Assembly (NCBI GenBank): GCA_018648325.1
Contig: JABGRK010000014.1
Location: 1,656-65,655, forward strand
From: Chloroflexota bacterium
Lineage (GTDB): Bacteria > Chloroflexota > Dehalococcoidia > JABGRK01
Length of the DNA stretch: 64,000 nt
Direction: 5' to 3'
Below are positions 27,144 to 37,186 of the stretch, one piece after another (the first letter of the stretch is position 1; each line of letters opens with the position of its first letter). The position numbers and the translations under genes were made by a program. A model generated the notes under the pieces. The model was given only the letters and a program-made list of their open reading frames with translations. It was not told the origin of the DNA and searched no databases.

Positions 27144-28184
27144 TTAGTTTGAAGGTCTGGCCACCAGTGTAACTTCGGCTGTTCTATTGGGATCGTCGTC
27201 TCTAAAGAAACCGATTGTTATCGTATCACCTGCGTCATACGGCCACAACTCCCTTATCAGGCTGGCGTATGAAACTATAGGTGCGCCATTGATGCTGGTG
27301 ATAACATCATTTGCCTGAAGTCCCGCTTGCTCGGCGGGGAATCCTTCCTGTACCTGGGTGATAAGCGCTCCACCCCAGATTGTGAGTCCGAGATTGGTGA
27401 CATCTAGGGGTTCCACATCTCTAAGCCCCACTCCTATAAATGGCCTTACAACAGTATGAGTAGAGCTGGCCAGTCCTTCGTATACGGGTTTTGCAGTGCT
27501 TACATTTATAGCGTATCCAACACCCTGAGCTTCGGTGGAGACGGCGCTGTTTATTCCTATAACCTTGCCCTCAAGGTTGAGCAGTGGTCCGCCGCTGTTG
27601 CCGGGGTTGATGGCGGCGTCGGTCTGGATAACGTCGTAATAGGTGGTAGTATCTATGGTAAACGAACGATCGAGGTTGCTTATAATACCGGCGGTGACCG
27701 TTGCACCACCCTCATCAGGGGAAAGGCCCAGTGGATGACCTACCGCTACTGCCCAGTCACCAACTTTTGCCGGATCATCTTCTTCCACAAACTGGGCGGC
27801 CGCAAATGGCTGGCTGCCGGCGATTTTAACTACTGCCAGATCCGCCAGATCATCTATCCAGACGTTGGTGGCGTTGTATGTTTTTCTGTTTTGTAGTGTG
27901 ACATGAACAGTTGTTGCTCCTTCAACTACGTGCCTGTTTGTAAGGATATATCCGTCAGGGTCCATAATGACGCCGGAGCCGGTGGAACTGCTAAATGTGC
28001 CTGTGGCTGAAATAAAGACCACGCTGGGTGTAATTGCTTCGACTACATCTGAGAATGACGTAGGTGTTTCGGGCGCGATTATTGTCGTCGTTGGCGCAGC
28101 TTGGCAGCAGGCGCTAAATAGTACGGTAAACGTTATAAGAGTCGCCAACAGTGTTTTATAGATTCGATGTTTTATTTTATTCAT
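27144..28184 (-). CDS. HtrA/DegP-type trypsin-like serine protease with PDZ domain
   Basis: A membrane-attached protease for quality control outside the cytoplasm. The N-terminal hydrophobic segment ends in LFSACC, a probable lipobox. The catalytic triad, numbered from an upstream TTG at 28190, is His87 (TNRHVV), Asp117 (DLADLAVV) and Ser199 (PGNSGGP). One PDZ domain covers roughly residues 245-340. A single PDZ and about 346 residues fit the DegS/HtrA class rather than the two-PDZ DegP. The ATG at 28184 is preferred; its ribosome site is weak. A 16-bp palindrome lies about 120 bases upstream. Confidence 0.93.
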   Translation of the reverse strand: MNKIKHRIYKTLLATLITFTVLFSACCQAAPTTTIIAPETPTSFSDVVEAITPSVVFISATGTFSSSTGSGVIMDPDGYILTNRHVVEGATTVHVTLQNRKTYNATNVWIDDLADLAVVKIAGSQPFAAAQFVEEDDPAKVGDWAVAVGHPLGLSPDEGGATVTAGIISNLDRSFTIDTTTYYDVIQTDAAINPGNSGGPLLNLEGKVIGINSAVSTEAQGVGYAINVSTAKPVYEGLASSTHTVVRPFIGVGLRDVEPLDVTNLGLTIWGGALITQVQEGFPAEQAGLQANDVITSINGAPIVSYASLIRELWPYDAGDTITIGFFRDDDPNRTAEVTLVARPSN

Positions 28185-28304
28185 AATCAAGCTGATATGT
28201 AGTATATCACATCACATATAAAGAAATTGTTAAGATTTTCATCTATCAGATTGTACTTATATTTTTACCCAAACTAATACTACAGGTCAAGTGTATCTTT
28301 GATA

Positions 28305-28320
28305 TATGACTTAAGTCATA
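28305..28320. promoter_or_regulatory. 16-bp perfect palindrome between divergent genes
   Basis: TATGACTTAAGTCATA reads identically on both strands. It lies in the 249-base gap between the leftward HtrA gene and the rightward methyltransferase gene, where a dimeric repressor or activator could control either. No regulator gene is adjacent. Confidence 0.4.
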
Positions 28321-28433
28321 CTTGTCGTTTCAGGCATTAAGGCATAATTACTGTTATATAAGGCAAGAGTAGTGTTTTATTGATAACGGATGTATAAGTA
28401 TTTATCTAATCATAGTTTTTGGGGTATTTGTTG

Positions 28434-28955
28434 ATGCAGGGAAATGAGAGAGGCCCTTCTGCTTTTCTGGTTGAAAACATTGGGATTTTGCCCAAGGGCA
28501 GGGCATTTGATGTGGCTATGGGTGACGGTCGAAATGCAGTTTATCTGGCCAAAGCCGGCTATGATGTCCATGGTGTGGATATTTCTGCAGAGGCGGTTGA
28601 GGCTGCACTGTCGTTGGCGGTCAATGTCGGAGTGGATATCAACGCAGAGGTTGGCGATCTGGAAAATGGGTATCGCATAGAAGAAAATGCCTATGATCTT
28701 ATAGTCTGCTTTAACTATTTGCACCGACCGCTGATTCCACAAATCAGGGCAGGGCTAAAAACAGGCGGGTTTGTAGTCTATGAGACGTTTATAGTTGATC
28801 AGGCAGGTTTTGGCCGACCAAGCAATCCGGATCACCTGCTTGAACATAATGAACTGCTTAAAATGTTTGGCGACTTTCGCTGTTTGTGCTATCACGAGGG
28901 AGTTTTTCCGGGGCCAAAAGCTGTTGCTTCAATAGTTGCTCAAAAGGGGGCATAG
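28434..28955 (+). CDS. Class I SAM-dependent methyltransferase, TehB-like
   Basis: About 173 residues with motif [17 protein letters not shown], then [15 protein letters not shown] and [16 protein letters not shown]. This is the compact pattern of TehB-like and similar small methyltransferases that act on metalloids or small molecules. The ATG at 28434 is preferred over an in-frame TTG at 28419. Its stop is only five bases before the ATG of the YyaL-like gene, so they are probably one transcript. Confidence 0.8.
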   Translation: MQGNERGPSAFLVENIGILPKGRAFDVAMGDGRNAVYLAKAGYDVHGVDISAEAVEAALSLAVNVGVDINAEVGDLENGYRIEENAYDLIVCFNYLHRPLIPQIRAGLKTGGFVVYETFIVDQAGFGRPSNPDHLLEHNELLKMFGDFRCLCYHEGVFPGPKAVASIVAQKGA

Positions 28956-28960
28956 TGGAT

Positions 28961-31015
28961 ATGTCTGAACACAAGCACTCCAATCGTTTGATTAATGAAA
29001 CCAGCCCGTATCTGCTGCAGCATGCGCATAATCCGGTGGACTGGTATGCGTGGGGTGATGAGGCTCTAACACGTGCGAAAGCAGAGGATAAGCCAATACT
29101 GTTAAGCATAGGTTATTCTGCTTGCCATTGGTGCCACGTTATGGAACATGAGTCCTTTGAGAATGATAGCATCGCCCGGTTGATGAACGAGAATTACATC
29201 AATATCAAGGTTGACCGGGAGGAACGGCCTGATCTGGATGCGATATATATGGAGGCGGTACAACTGATGGGTGGTAGCGGTGGTTGGCCGCTCAACGTTT
29301 TCCTTAACTCTGATCGCGAGCCGTTTTACGGTGGCACTTATTTCCCGCCGCAGGACAGGCAGGGGCTGCCAGGCTTTGAGCGTGTGCTGACAACCGTTGC
29401 CGATGCCTATAAGAATAAAAAGTCTCAGGTACAAGGTACCGTCGATCAGGTGGTGGGTTATTTGAATCGAGCGACGGAATCCATTTCGGACTCGGTTAAT
29501 ATATCGACAAACACGCTTACCAATGCATATGTATCGCTGAAAAACGCATTTGATACGCGAAACGGTGGATTTGGCATGGCTCCCAAGTTTCCCCAGCCGA
29601 TGGCGCTTGAATTTCTGCTGCGATACTGGCACCGCACTGCCGATATCCAAGCACTTGCCATGGTTGAAAATTCGCTTTCAAAGATGGCCGAAGGTGGTAT
29701 CTACGATCAGATAGGCGGAGGTTTTCATCGCTATAGCGTCGATGCCAAATGGCTGGTTCCCCATTTTGAGAAAATGCTTTACGATAACGCGCTTTTAAGT
29801 GGAATATACATTCATGCTTATCAGGCAACCGGAAATGAACTGTATAAGCGTATTGCATGTGAGACGCTTGACTGGGTAGTCCGCGAGATGACCGATAGTA
29901 ACGGCGGGTTCTATTCCACGCAGGATGCGGACAGCGAGGGTGTTGAGGGTAAGTATTATGTATGGTCATCAGACGAGATTATTGAGGTACTTGGCGATGA
30001 TGATGGGGCGCTGTTTAGTAAGCACTTCGGCGTTACCGGGTATGGTAATTTTGAGGGTCAGAATATACTGAATGTGGTAACAAGTGCGGACAGTTTGGCC
30101 TTAGAATTTAATATTGAATCTGCAGAAGTTATAGATAGAATAGAAAGATCGAAGAGGAAGCTGCTTGAGCCGCGCTCGCAACGCATAGCTCCACATCGCG
30201 ATGAGAAAATCCTTGCCAGTTGGAATGGGCTGATGCTGGCAAGCTTTGCAGAAGGCGCCATGGCATTCGGCAGACAGGATTATCTTGAAATCGCTACCAA
30301 TAATGCCAGATTTCTGACGAAGGCCATGTACAAAGACGGCCGGTTGAGCCATTCATTCAAGGATGAGCGCAGTTCTGCGCAGGGTTTTTTGCAGGATTAT
30401 GCGTTTTTGGTTGATGGGCTGATTAGATTGTATCAGGCCAGTTTTGATGAGCACTGGTTGAGCATGGCTATAAAACTTGCAGGGGAAATGGTTGCGCGGT
30501 TTTGGGATGAATCAGGCAAGTCATTTTTCGATACGGATGAGGGTCAATACGATCTGCTGGTAAGGCCAAAGAATATGTATGATAACGCGGTGCCGTCCGG
30601 TGCGTCGATGGCGGTGTACGTGTTGCTGTATCTGTCACGTTTTACCGATAACAGTGATTATGAGGCCATAGCGGTTGCGGCTATAAAGCAACTGTTAAAA
30701 GATATTGCGCATTATCCGCTGGGATTTGGGTACTGGCTCTGCGATGTTGATTTTTACCTGTCGCAGCGCAAAGAGATAGTGCTGGCAGGGAAGTGTGATG
30801 ACGTGAGAACAAAGGGATTTGTTGACATAATATCTAAGCACTATATGCCAAACATGGTTCAGGCAAGTGTTGATCCTGCAAATACAAGTTTGGAAATTGC
30901 TCTGCTTAAGGACAGGGAAATGATAGGCGATATGCCGACGGTTTATATTTGCGAAAACTTTACCTGCAAAAGGCCTGTGACCGATAGCGCTGAACTGGAA
31001 TCAATGCTGGCTTAA
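28961..31015 (+). CDS. YyaL/SPATA20-like protein: thioredoxin domain plus six-hairpin toroid
   Basis: A 684-residue cytoplasmic protein. Residues about 1-165 form the DUF255 thioredoxin-like domain, with a CHWC site in [16 protein letters not shown]. The rest is an alpha/alpha-barrel related to N-acylglucosamine 2-epimerases and glycosidases, with [14 protein letters not shown] and [12 protein letters not shown] as family marks. The protein is widespread but its biochemical role is not established; redox or sugar-related functions have been suggested. The full length is present and the frame is intact. An alternative GTG start exists six bases upstream. Confidence 0.92.
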   Translation: MSEHKHSNRLINETSPYLLQHAHNPVDWYAWGDEALTRAKAEDKPILLSIGYSACHWCHVMEHESFENDSIARLMNENYINIKVDREERPDLDAIYMEAVQLMGGSGGWPLNVFLNSDREPFYGGTYFPPQDRQGLPGFERVLTTVADAYKNKKSQVQGTVDQVVGYLNRATESISDSVNISTNTLTNAYVSLKNAFDTRNGGFGMAPKFPQPMALEFLLRYWHRTADIQALAMVENSLSKMAEGGIYDQIGGGFHRYSVDAKWLVPHFEKMLYDNALLSGIYIHAYQATGNELYKRIACETLDWVVREMTDSNGGFYSTQDADSEGVEGKYYVWSSDEIIEVLGDDDGALFSKHFGVTGYGNFEGQNILNVVTSADSLALEFNIESAEVIDRIERSKRKLLEPRSQRIAPHRDEKILASWNGLMLASFAEGAMAFGRQDYLEIATNNARFLTKAMYKDGRLSHSFKDERSSAQGFLQDYAFLVDGLIRLYQASFDEHWLSMAIKLAGEMVARFWDESGKSFFDTDEGQYDLLVRPKNMYDNAVPSGASMAVYVLLYLSRFTDNSDYEAIAVAAIKQLLKDIAHYPLGFGYWLCDVDFYLSQRKEIVLAGKCDDVRTKGFVDIISKHYMPNMVQASVDPANTSLEIALLKDREMIGDMPTVYICENFTCKRPVTDSAELESMLA

Positions 31016-31022
31016 ACTATGA

Positions 31023-31523
31023 TTAGGCTTTGTCATCCTCCAGCGCTTTACGCAGCATCTCCATCAGGATTTCTTCTTTATCGGCGTGGCTCTCAACTAT
31101 ATGGGTTATTCTGGTGATTACCTGCTGAACTTCCATTTCTTTTGCTATTATCGCTTCTCGTTTGAGCCCTCCAAAATTAATCTTATCAAGTAGTTTCTTG
31201 GCGGTATCGATTTCGCTTCTTATCTGCCTGTGGTCTATAACCAGCGCTTTGGTGAGATTTTTCCCTAATAACTCGGGAAATGACGTTTCCTCAAACTCAA
31301 AGTGTTTTTTCAGGCCCTCATCAAGCAATCCAAGGGCTTGTTTTAACTTATCCATCCGTGTGGCAAGGACGTTAAACTGACCGGGGATCCATTCTGTATG
31401 CAACTTTTGCAGTATAGTTGTCGCCTCCTGATCGGTTACTGTATCTCCGATGAGTTTTATGTTTCCTTTTATAGAGTCGTGTTCATCAGTTATGCTTTGT
31501 ATTACATGCAGGTGGTTTGTCAT
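31023..31523 (-). CDS. Hemerythrin-like cation-binding domain protein
   Basis: A 166-residue four-helix protein. The di-iron ligand pattern is visible: EHDSIK in helix 1, HFEFEETSFPELL in helix 2, DHRQIRSEI in helix 3 and ESHADKEEILMEML in helix 4. Such proteins bind O2, NO or iron, and in anaerobes they often serve stress defence. A GGGAG ribosome site precedes the ATG. It is convergent with the YyaL-like gene, with eight bases between stops. Confidence 0.85.
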   Translation of the reverse strand: MTNHLHVIQSITDEHDSIKGNIKLIGDTVTDQEATTILQKLHTEWIPGQFNVLATRMDKLKQALGLLDEGLKKHFEFEETSFPELLGKNLTKALVIDHRQIRSEIDTAKKLLDKINFGGLKREAIIAKEMEVQQVITRITHIVESHADKEEILMEMLRKALEDDKA

Positions 31524-31548
31524 GTGCTAACTCCCCTTTTCCGTGCTC

Positions 31549-31905
31549 TTACATTTCTACCATTATGCTATCGTCCTCGATATGGGTTTTATATGTCTGA
31601 AACTTTTTTGAACGGGATAGCGCTTTAATTATACTTACAATTTTGCCTGAGAGGCCTCCCCTAAGCCATCTTACTGGCTGGCCGTTTACTATGTTAAATT
31701 GCGACCCGTGCAAAGGGCACTCTACTACCATGCCCGTTAGCGTTCCTTCTGATAGCCTGCCTCCCCGATGAGGACAAATATTTCTTACCGCGTAGTATTT
31801 GTTTCTGACCTGGGCAATTAGAATCTCCTGCCCATTAAGGGTAACTGCTTGCATTTTGCCACTACTAATATCGGAGGTTTTTAGAGCTTCAACCAGGGTG
31901 CCCAT
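31549..31905 (-). CDS. Rieske [2Fe-2S] protein, small ferredoxin type
   Basis: A 118-residue protein with the two Rieske cluster loops, CPHRGG and CPLHGSQFN. Two cysteines and two histidines bind the cluster. There is no signal or membrane segment, so it is a soluble ferredoxin or an assimilatory-type subunit rather than a bc1 component. The reading frame is open for another 57 codons upstream, but the ATG at 31905 follows GAGGG and gives the usual length. It lies 25 bases downstream of the hemerythrin-like gene; the two may share a transcript and a role in oxidant handling. Confidence 0.85.
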   Translation of the reverse strand: MGTLVEALKTSDISSGKMQAVTLNGQEILIAQVRNKYYAVRNICPHRGGRLSEGTLTGMVVECPLHGSQFNIVNGQPVRWLRGGLSGKIVSIIKALSRSKKFQTYKTHIEDDSIMVEM

Positions 31906-32028
31906 AATCGACCCTCGCTTTCGCAGCCATTGTACATCATAAACGTTAATTATTCCAGATAGGCGCTCAAGTGTTGACTTATGCTGGCCAGTCTGGTAGT
32001 TTCCATGCCAGTGCGGAGGTAACTTCTT

Positions 32029-32670
32029 ATGGACTGGATTGATATATCGGTGCCAATTGAAAGTGGCATGGTGCACTGGCCCGGCGATCCTGAAGTGAGG
32101 ATAGAGCGGGTAAGCGATGTGCTAAAGGGTGACAAAAACACGCTATCCGAAATTTGTATGGGTGCACATTCGGGAACTCATATGGATGCTCCCAGTCATT
32201 TTATTCGCGATGGTATTGGTATCGATGAATTGCCTTTCGATGCTGTGATAGGTCCTGTGCGTGTAATTGAAATTAGCGATAATGAGTCTATAAAGGCTGA
32301 CGAGCTAGAACGGCATGATATTGGCCCTGGTCAGCGTGTTTTGTTTAGGACTAAAAACTCATCTCACGTATGGGGCAAAGCTGATTTTATTGAAGACTTC
32401 GTTTATCTTTCCACTGACGCTGCTCACTATCTGGTGGAGCGTGAAATAAAAACCGTTGGTATTGATTACCTTTCCGTAGGGGGATACAAAGGCAATGGTA
32501 CTGATGTACATCGGGCTTTGCTTGGGGCAGGCATCTGGCTTATCGAAGGGCTAGACTTATCGAAGGTAAGCGCCGGTGATTATGAACTGGTATGTTTGCC
32601 GCTAAGAATTGTAGATGGGGATGGTGCTCCGGCGCGGGCGTTAGTACGGCCGTTGATTGATCATGACTAG
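32029..32670 (+). CDS. Cyclase-family metal-dependent hydrolase (kynurenine formamidase-like)
   Basis: A 213-residue protein of the putative cyclase family (PF04199). The metal-binding signature HSGTHMDAPSHF (about residues 47-58) is complete, and VDYLSVGG follows later. Members hydrolyse N-formylkynurenine, isatin or similar amides; the substrate here is not known. It starts 123 bases from the divergent Rieske gene and ends eight bases before the GH15 gene, so it leads a four-gene rightward operon to 36783. Confidence 0.88.
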   Translation: MDWIDISVPIESGMVHWPGDPEVRIERVSDVLKGDKNTLSEICMGAHSGTHMDAPSHFIRDGIGIDELPFDAVIGPVRVIEISDNESIKADELERHDIGPGQRVLFRTKNSSHVWGKADFIEDFVYLSTDAAHYLVEREIKTVGIDYLSVGGYKGNGTDVHRALLGAGIWLIEGLDLSKVSAGDYELVCLPLRIVDGDGAPARALVRPLIDHD

Positions 32671-32678
32671 GAGAGTAT

Positions 32679-34490
32679 ATGCCCTATAAGCCCATAGGTG
32701 ATTATGGACTCATCGGCAACATGCATTCATGTGCGCTGGTAGGCAATGACGGCTCCATTAACTGGTGTTGCCTGCCGAGGTTCGATTCTCCCAGTATCTT
32801 CGCTGCTATTCTAGACGACAACAAGGGCGGTCGATTTTCCATAAAACCGCGTGGTAAGTTCACGATAGACCAAGCTTACATCCCTGATACCAACGTACTT
32901 AAAACAACGTTTGACAATGACAGCGGTTCTATTGAGTTGATCGATTTTATGCCTCTATATAAAGTAGGTGGCGGCAGACTCAGTCGCTTGCACCAGATCA
33001 TGCGCATTGTGATCTGCACTCGTGGCGTTGTTACGTTCAATGTTTTGTTTGAGCCGAGGATGGATTATGCCAGAGGTGATACTAACATCAGGTGCTTCAA
33101 ACACGGTGTTGTCGCTAGTCATAGTGACGAGAAGGTGGTATTAGCTAGTGATGTTCCGTTTGAGATTGATGGAGGCAGGGCAAGCGGTCAACATGTTATC
33201 AAGAGTGGACAGAGAGTGAACATTATGCTGGTTCATGGCTCAAGCAGGCCTATGCAAACGCGTTTTTATAAGCCTGAGGAAAAGCTGACTCGTACTGTGG
33301 ATTACTGGCGCGGTAAAGTAGCAAAGCTGAATATTGAGAGTCCATGGCATGAAAATATAATGCGATCTTATCTTGCGCTGCATCTGCTTGTTTATTCACC
33401 CACGGGCGCAATTATCGCAGCTCCTACCACATCGCTTCCAGAGGAGATTGGTGGGCAGCGTAACTGGGACTACAGGTATGCCTGGTTAAGAGACGCTTCG
33501 CTTACACTGGATGCTTTTTCTCATCTGGGGCATAGGGATGAGGGCGCGGCCTTTATGGGATGGCTCCTGAGCGTGTGCGATAAATGTGGTGGTAAGGCTC
33601 AAATATTGTACGATATTGATTTCAACGATCCTTTGGATGAGAAGACGCTTAATCATCTAAGTGGTTATCGTGATTCCCGTCCGGTAAGAATAGGCAATGG
33701 GGCGTATACGCAGCTTCAGCTAGATGTGTTCGGTGAGGTGCTTGAGGCGGCACATAACTATGTGCAGATTGGCGGGTATGTAAGCCACAAGACGTGGCGC
33801 TTGCTTGAGAGTTTTGTGGATGCTGCGTGCACGATGTGGCACCTACCGGACAGCGGAATATGGGAAGTGCGTGGTGGTCCGTTCCATTTTACCCATTCCA
33901 AAATGATGTGTTGGGTGGCTGCCAACCGAGGTATTAAAATTGCAAAACAGTTGGGATATAAAAATAGGGTTCACGAGTGGGAAGAGAATGAACAAGAAAT
34001 CAGGGAGGATATTCTCAAGCGTGGCTGGAATGAGAGTAAACAGGCTTTTACTCAGCATTACGATACACAAGCGCTGGATGCCAGTATATTGCTAATGCCT
34101 CTGCTTGGTTTTTTGCCTGTGTCCGATGAAAGAGTGAAATCGACTGTCGATTGCGTTATGCGAGAGCTTATCGTAAACGGCCTTGTGCGCCGGTATAACA
34201 CGTCAGAGACCGATGACGGGCTTGCCGGTTCAGAAGGAGCTTTTTTGTGGTGTTCTTTCTGGCTAGTACGGGTTCTGCTTAAGTTAGACCGTTTTGATGA
34301 AGCAAAAGCTCTGTATGAACGGCTGATTGGCTACAGCAATCATCTGGGTTTGCTATCGGAGATGGTTGATCCCGCGTCCGGCCAGATGCTTGGCAACTTT
34401 CCGCAGGCACTTTCTCACCTGGGTATAATAACAGCGGGACTTGAGCTAACTCGGATAGGCTCTGAGAGGGCGCTTGGAGGCGATAGATGA
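32679..34490 (+). CDS. Glycoside hydrolase family 15 protein (glucoamylase/trehalase-like)
   Basis: A 603-residue protein: an N-terminal beta-sandwich (about 1-210) and an alpha/alpha6 barrel. NWDYRYAWLRDASLTL is the conserved entry to the active site, DSGIWEVRGG carries the first acidic residue and GLAGSEGAFLWCSFW the second. Relatives of this form include trehalases and glucoamylases; starch-, glycogen- or trehalose-derived substrates are likely. There is no secretion signal, so it would act on internal reserves. It overlaps the next gene by four bases (ATGA). Confidence 0.92.
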   Translation: MPYKPIGDYGLIGNMHSCALVGNDGSINWCCLPRFDSPSIFAAILDDNKGGRFSIKPRGKFTIDQAYIPDTNVLKTTFDNDSGSIELIDFMPLYKVGGGRLSRLHQIMRIVICTRGVVTFNVLFEPRMDYARGDTNIRCFKHGVVASHSDEKVVLASDVPFEIDGGRASGQHVIKSGQRVNIMLVHGSSRPMQTRFYKPEEKLTRTVDYWRGKVAKLNIESPWHENIMRSYLALHLLVYSPTGAIIAAPTTSLPEEIGGQRNWDYRYAWLRDASLTLDAFSHLGHRDEGAAFMGWLLSVCDKCGGKAQILYDIDFNDPLDEKTLNHLSGYRDSRPVRIGNGAYTQLQLDVFGEVLEAAHNYVQIGGYVSHKTWRLLESFVDAACTMWHLPDSGIWEVRGGPFHFTHSKMMCWVAANRGIKIAKQLGYKNRVHEWEENEQEIREDILKRGWNESKQAFTQHYDTQALDASILLMPLLGFLPVSDERVKSTVDCVMRELIVNGLVRRYNTSETDDGLAGSEGAFLWCSFWLVRVLLKLDRFDEAKALYERLIGYSNHLGLLSEMVDPASGQMLGNFPQALSHLGIITAGLELTRIGSERALGGDR

Positions 34491-35899
34491 CTAGTACCTA
34501 TGATTTGGCCATAATCGGGGCTGGCTCGGCGGGCCTTACGGCGGCTGACTTTGCGATTCAAATTGGTATGCGTGTCGCTTTGCTGGATAATAAGCATATT
34601 GGTGGTGATTGCACATGGTCGGGGTGTGTTCCCAGTAAGACCCTGCTTAAGGTTGCCAAGGTTAATCACCAGATGAACAGCGCTGACAGATATGGTTTGA
34701 TCTCGACTAATGCGCCTGTAAATTTGAAAGATGTTATGGCTCATGTAAAAAGCGTAGTCGACGATATATATAAGGAAGAAACGCCGGAGGTGCTGCAGGG
34801 AAAAGGCATAGACGTTTTTATTGGAGATGTGAAGTTTGTTGATGATCGAACTATCTCTGTAGGTGATAAACAACTGACTGCGCGACGCATTTTGCTATGC
34901 ACAGGAGCCTCTCCTTTTATCCCGCCCATAGATGGGCTTAGCGACGTGGATTATCTAACGTATCAGAGCCTTTGGGATCTCAAGGAATTGCCCAAACACC
35001 TGGTTGTTGTTGGAGGCGGGCCAATAGGTTGTGAAATGGCGCAGGCGTTTTGTCGTTTGGGATCAAAAGTAACGCTGGTTGAGGCTGGAGATCACCTGCT
35101 ACCCCGCGACGAACCGGATGCCTCGCATCTGCTTGCCGAAGTACTCAAATCTGAGGGGGTTGACCTTCTCCTCAACGCTACTGTCAGACAAGTATGGCAA
35201 AACGATGATGGTATTCATTTAGACACGGGACAGGGCGAGGTAACAGGAGACGTCCTGCTGGTGGCGGTTGGCCGTCATCCTAATGTTGATGGTCTTTCAT
35301 TAGAAAACGCTGGTGTTCGATGCAGCCACAGGGGGATCGAAGTAAACAAAAACCTGCGAACCAGTAATAAACATATATATGCCGCCGGTGACTGCACCGG
35401 AGGTTATCAGTTTACCCACTACGCGGGGTGGCAGGCGGCCAAGGCAGTTCGCAATGCCTTTATACCGTTTGCATCAAAAGGAGTCCTGGATCATGTGCCG
35501 TGGACCACGTTTACCGATCCTGAGGTGGCCCATGCGGGCTTGAGTGAGGCTGAGGCGAGGCAGAAGCATGGTGATAATATTCAAACCTACAACTGGTTCA
35601 TGACCAAGGTTGATCGGGCGCATACCGAGGGTGACACTAGCGGCTTTATCAAGCTGGTCTGCAAGAAAAGCGGCAAATTGCTTGGAGTAACTATTGTTGC
35701 AGCCCGTGCCGGTGAAATGATAAACGAGTGGTCGCTGGCATTAGACCGGGGACTCAAGTTCAGTCAACTATCGGAATCCATACATGTTTACCCCACATAT
35801 TCAACCGCAAATCAGATGGCAGCTACCGATATACGTATGTCGGGATTGATGAGCGGCCTAACAGGTAAAATGGTTCGATTTCTGGGCAAATTTACGTAA
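34487..35899 (+). CDS. FAD-dependent disulfide oxidoreductase, mercuric reductase-like
   Basis: A 470-residue class I pyridine nucleotide-disulfide reductase. The FAD loop GAGSAG (11-16) is followed by a redox-active Cys42-x4-Cys47 pair in GDCTWSGCVPSK. The NAD(P) loop is VVGGGPIGCEMAQ. The C-terminal dimerisation domain ends in VYPTYSTANQMA rather than the His-Pro-Thr-x-x-Glu of lipoamide dehydrogenases, as in MerA-like proteins. There is no heavy-metal domain and no terminal Cys pair, so mercury reduction is unlikely. It is coupled to the GH15 gene by a four-base overlap. Confidence 0.88.
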   Translation: MTSTYDLAIIGAGSAGLTAADFAIQIGMRVALLDNKHIGGDCTWSGCVPSKTLLKVAKVNHQMNSADRYGLISTNAPVNLKDVMAHVKSVVDDIYKEETPEVLQGKGIDVFIGDVKFVDDRTISVGDKQLTARRILLCTGASPFIPPIDGLSDVDYLTYQSLWDLKELPKHLVVVGGGPIGCEMAQAFCRLGSKVTLVEAGDHLLPRDEPDASHLLAEVLKSEGVDLLLNATVRQVWQNDDGIHLDTGQGEVTGDVLLVAVGRHPNVDGLSLENAGVRCSHRGIEVNKNLRTSNKHIYAAGDCTGGYQFTHYAGWQAAKAVRNAFIPFASKGVLDHVPWTTFTDPEVAHAGLSEAEARQKHGDNIQTYNWFMTKVDRAHTEGDTSGFIKLVCKKSGKLLGVTIVAARAGEMINEWSLALDRGLKFSQLSESIHVYPTYSTANQMAATDIRMSGLMSGLTGKMVRFLGKFT

Positions 35900-35919
35900 C
35901 TGTAGGTCAAGTACCATAA

Positions 35920-36783
35920 ATGAAAATCAAGGCGTTTTTTAAACTAATTCGCATAGAATATTCGCTCTTTTTAGCAGTAGGCGTGATTATAGCCGGTTTG
36001 TTAACTGGTGATCTGGCTGATTTTACGTCGGTATATCTGCTGGCGTTTTTCATTGTTTTCTTTGTTGCTGTAGGCAGTTACGCTTTTAATGATTTCTATG
36101 ATTTGGAAAAAGACAGGGAAAACGGCATGGTCGATCGTCCTCTGGTGGCTGGATTGCTTTCTCCCAAAACGTCGGTAGTTACAGGCATTATCGCATTTAC
36201 TGTTGTTGTAGTATTAGCGATACTGCTTAACAGTCTTTTTTTTGCGGTAGCAGTATTGGTTCACCTGCCCCTTTTCTATCTATACAACTCACATCTCAAG
36301 AAGGTACTGGCGGTCAAGAATGCCGTTATCGCTTATGGCTTTGTGGCCCTCATTCTTCTGGGTCCACTGGTTGCAACCGGAACGCTTACCCCCTTGGTTA
36401 TTTATTTTGCAGTAATGGCGTTTATAGTTGGGTTTGCCTTTGAAGTGATGTTGGATATAGGCGATGTTGACGGGGACAGGCGGCTTGGGGTTAATACCAT
36501 TCCCGTGCGCTTTGGAAGCAGGCGTGCAGCGATTGTTTGCGTGGCTCTATATGCAGTAATCATGGTGATGGACCCGATACCGTTTTTTACCCGTTTAGAC
36601 TTACGCATTTATCATGATTACGTTTTTTTGCCGCTGATTCTGATCTCGGTGCTATTTTATCTAATCGCATCCATAGCCATTGCGCGCAACCAGTCAAAAA
36701 CCAGCGTTTTCAAGCTAAAGAGACTGGTGTTTTTAACCATGCAGGTGGCGTGTGCTGCGTATCTGATTGGAGTTTTTATCTAG
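35920..36783 (+). CDS. UbiA-family prenyltransferase
   Basis: A 287-residue membrane enzyme with about eight or nine helices. The first aspartate motif NDFYDLEKDREN (57-68) binds the prenyl diphosphate Mg2+. The second, DIGDVDGDRRLG (about 177-188), completes the site. Family members prenylate quinone precursors, porphyrins (haem O, chlorophyll) or glycerol phosphates. The short form and ExMLDIGDVxGD motif resemble geranylgeranylglycerol-phosphate synthase-like members, but the acceptor is undetermined. It is the last gene of the run that starts at 32029. Confidence 0.88.
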   Translation: MKIKAFFKLIRIEYSLFLAVGVIIAGLLTGDLADFTSVYLLAFFIVFFVAVGSYAFNDFYDLEKDRENGMVDRPLVAGLLSPKTSVVTGIIAFTVVVVLAILLNSLFFAVAVLVHLPLFYLYNSHLKKVLAVKNAVIAYGFVALILLGPLVATGTLTPLVIYFAVMAFIVGFAFEVMLDIGDVDGDRRLGVNTIPVRFGSRRAAIVCVALYAVIMVMDPIPFFTRLDLRIYHDYVFLPLILISVLFYLIASIAIARNQSKTSVFKLKRLVFLTMQVACAAYLIGVFI

Positions 36784-36799
36784 ATGTGACTAAAGTCGC

Positions 36800-36828
36800 T
36801 TGACACTACTATCACACCTTTGTATAGT
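36800..36828 (+). promoter_or_regulatory. Promoter for the DUF427 gene
   Basis: A consensus TTGACA (36800-36805) and TATAGT (36823-36828) with a 17-base spacer, ending about 38 bases before the DUF427 start codon. Confidence 0.75.
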
Positions 36829-36866
36829 TTGTTCCTCGTCAAAGCAATCGTTTAAGGGAGGTTATT

Positions 36867-37151
36867 ATGGCAAAAGCAAGTATGGATGGTCAGGTGTTGG
36901 CCGAGAGCGATAATTATCAAATGGTGGAGGGAAATGTATACTTTCCTACGGACTCGGTGAAGTGGGAGTATTTTAAAGATAGTGATACACATACCGCTTG
37001 TCCCTGGAAAGGCCTTGCCAGTTATCATCATATAGTGCTGGGCGACAAGGTGGTAAAGGATGCGGCGTGGAGCTATCCTGAGCCCAAGGATGCGGCAAAG
37101 CAAATCACCGGGCATGTTGCCTTTGGCGGGATGGTTGATGTAACAGATTAG
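36867..37151 (+). CDS. DUF427 family protein
   Basis: A 94-residue single-domain protein of the DUF427 family. VYFPTDSVKWEYF, DTHTACPWKGLASYHHI and a terminal HVAFGG stretch are the family marks. The small beta-rich fold has an unknown function. A strong promoter and a GGGAGG ribosome site suggest good expression. It precedes a lipoamide dehydrogenase-like gene by 35 bases on the same strand. Confidence 0.88.
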   Translation: MAKASMDGQVLAESDNYQMVEGNVYFPTDSVKWEYFKDSDTHTACPWKGLASYHHIVLGDKVVKDAAWSYPEPKDAAKQITGHVAFGGMVDVTD

Positions 37152-37186
37152 GTTTGCCATAAATTGAGTAAAAGAGGAGTAGCAGT

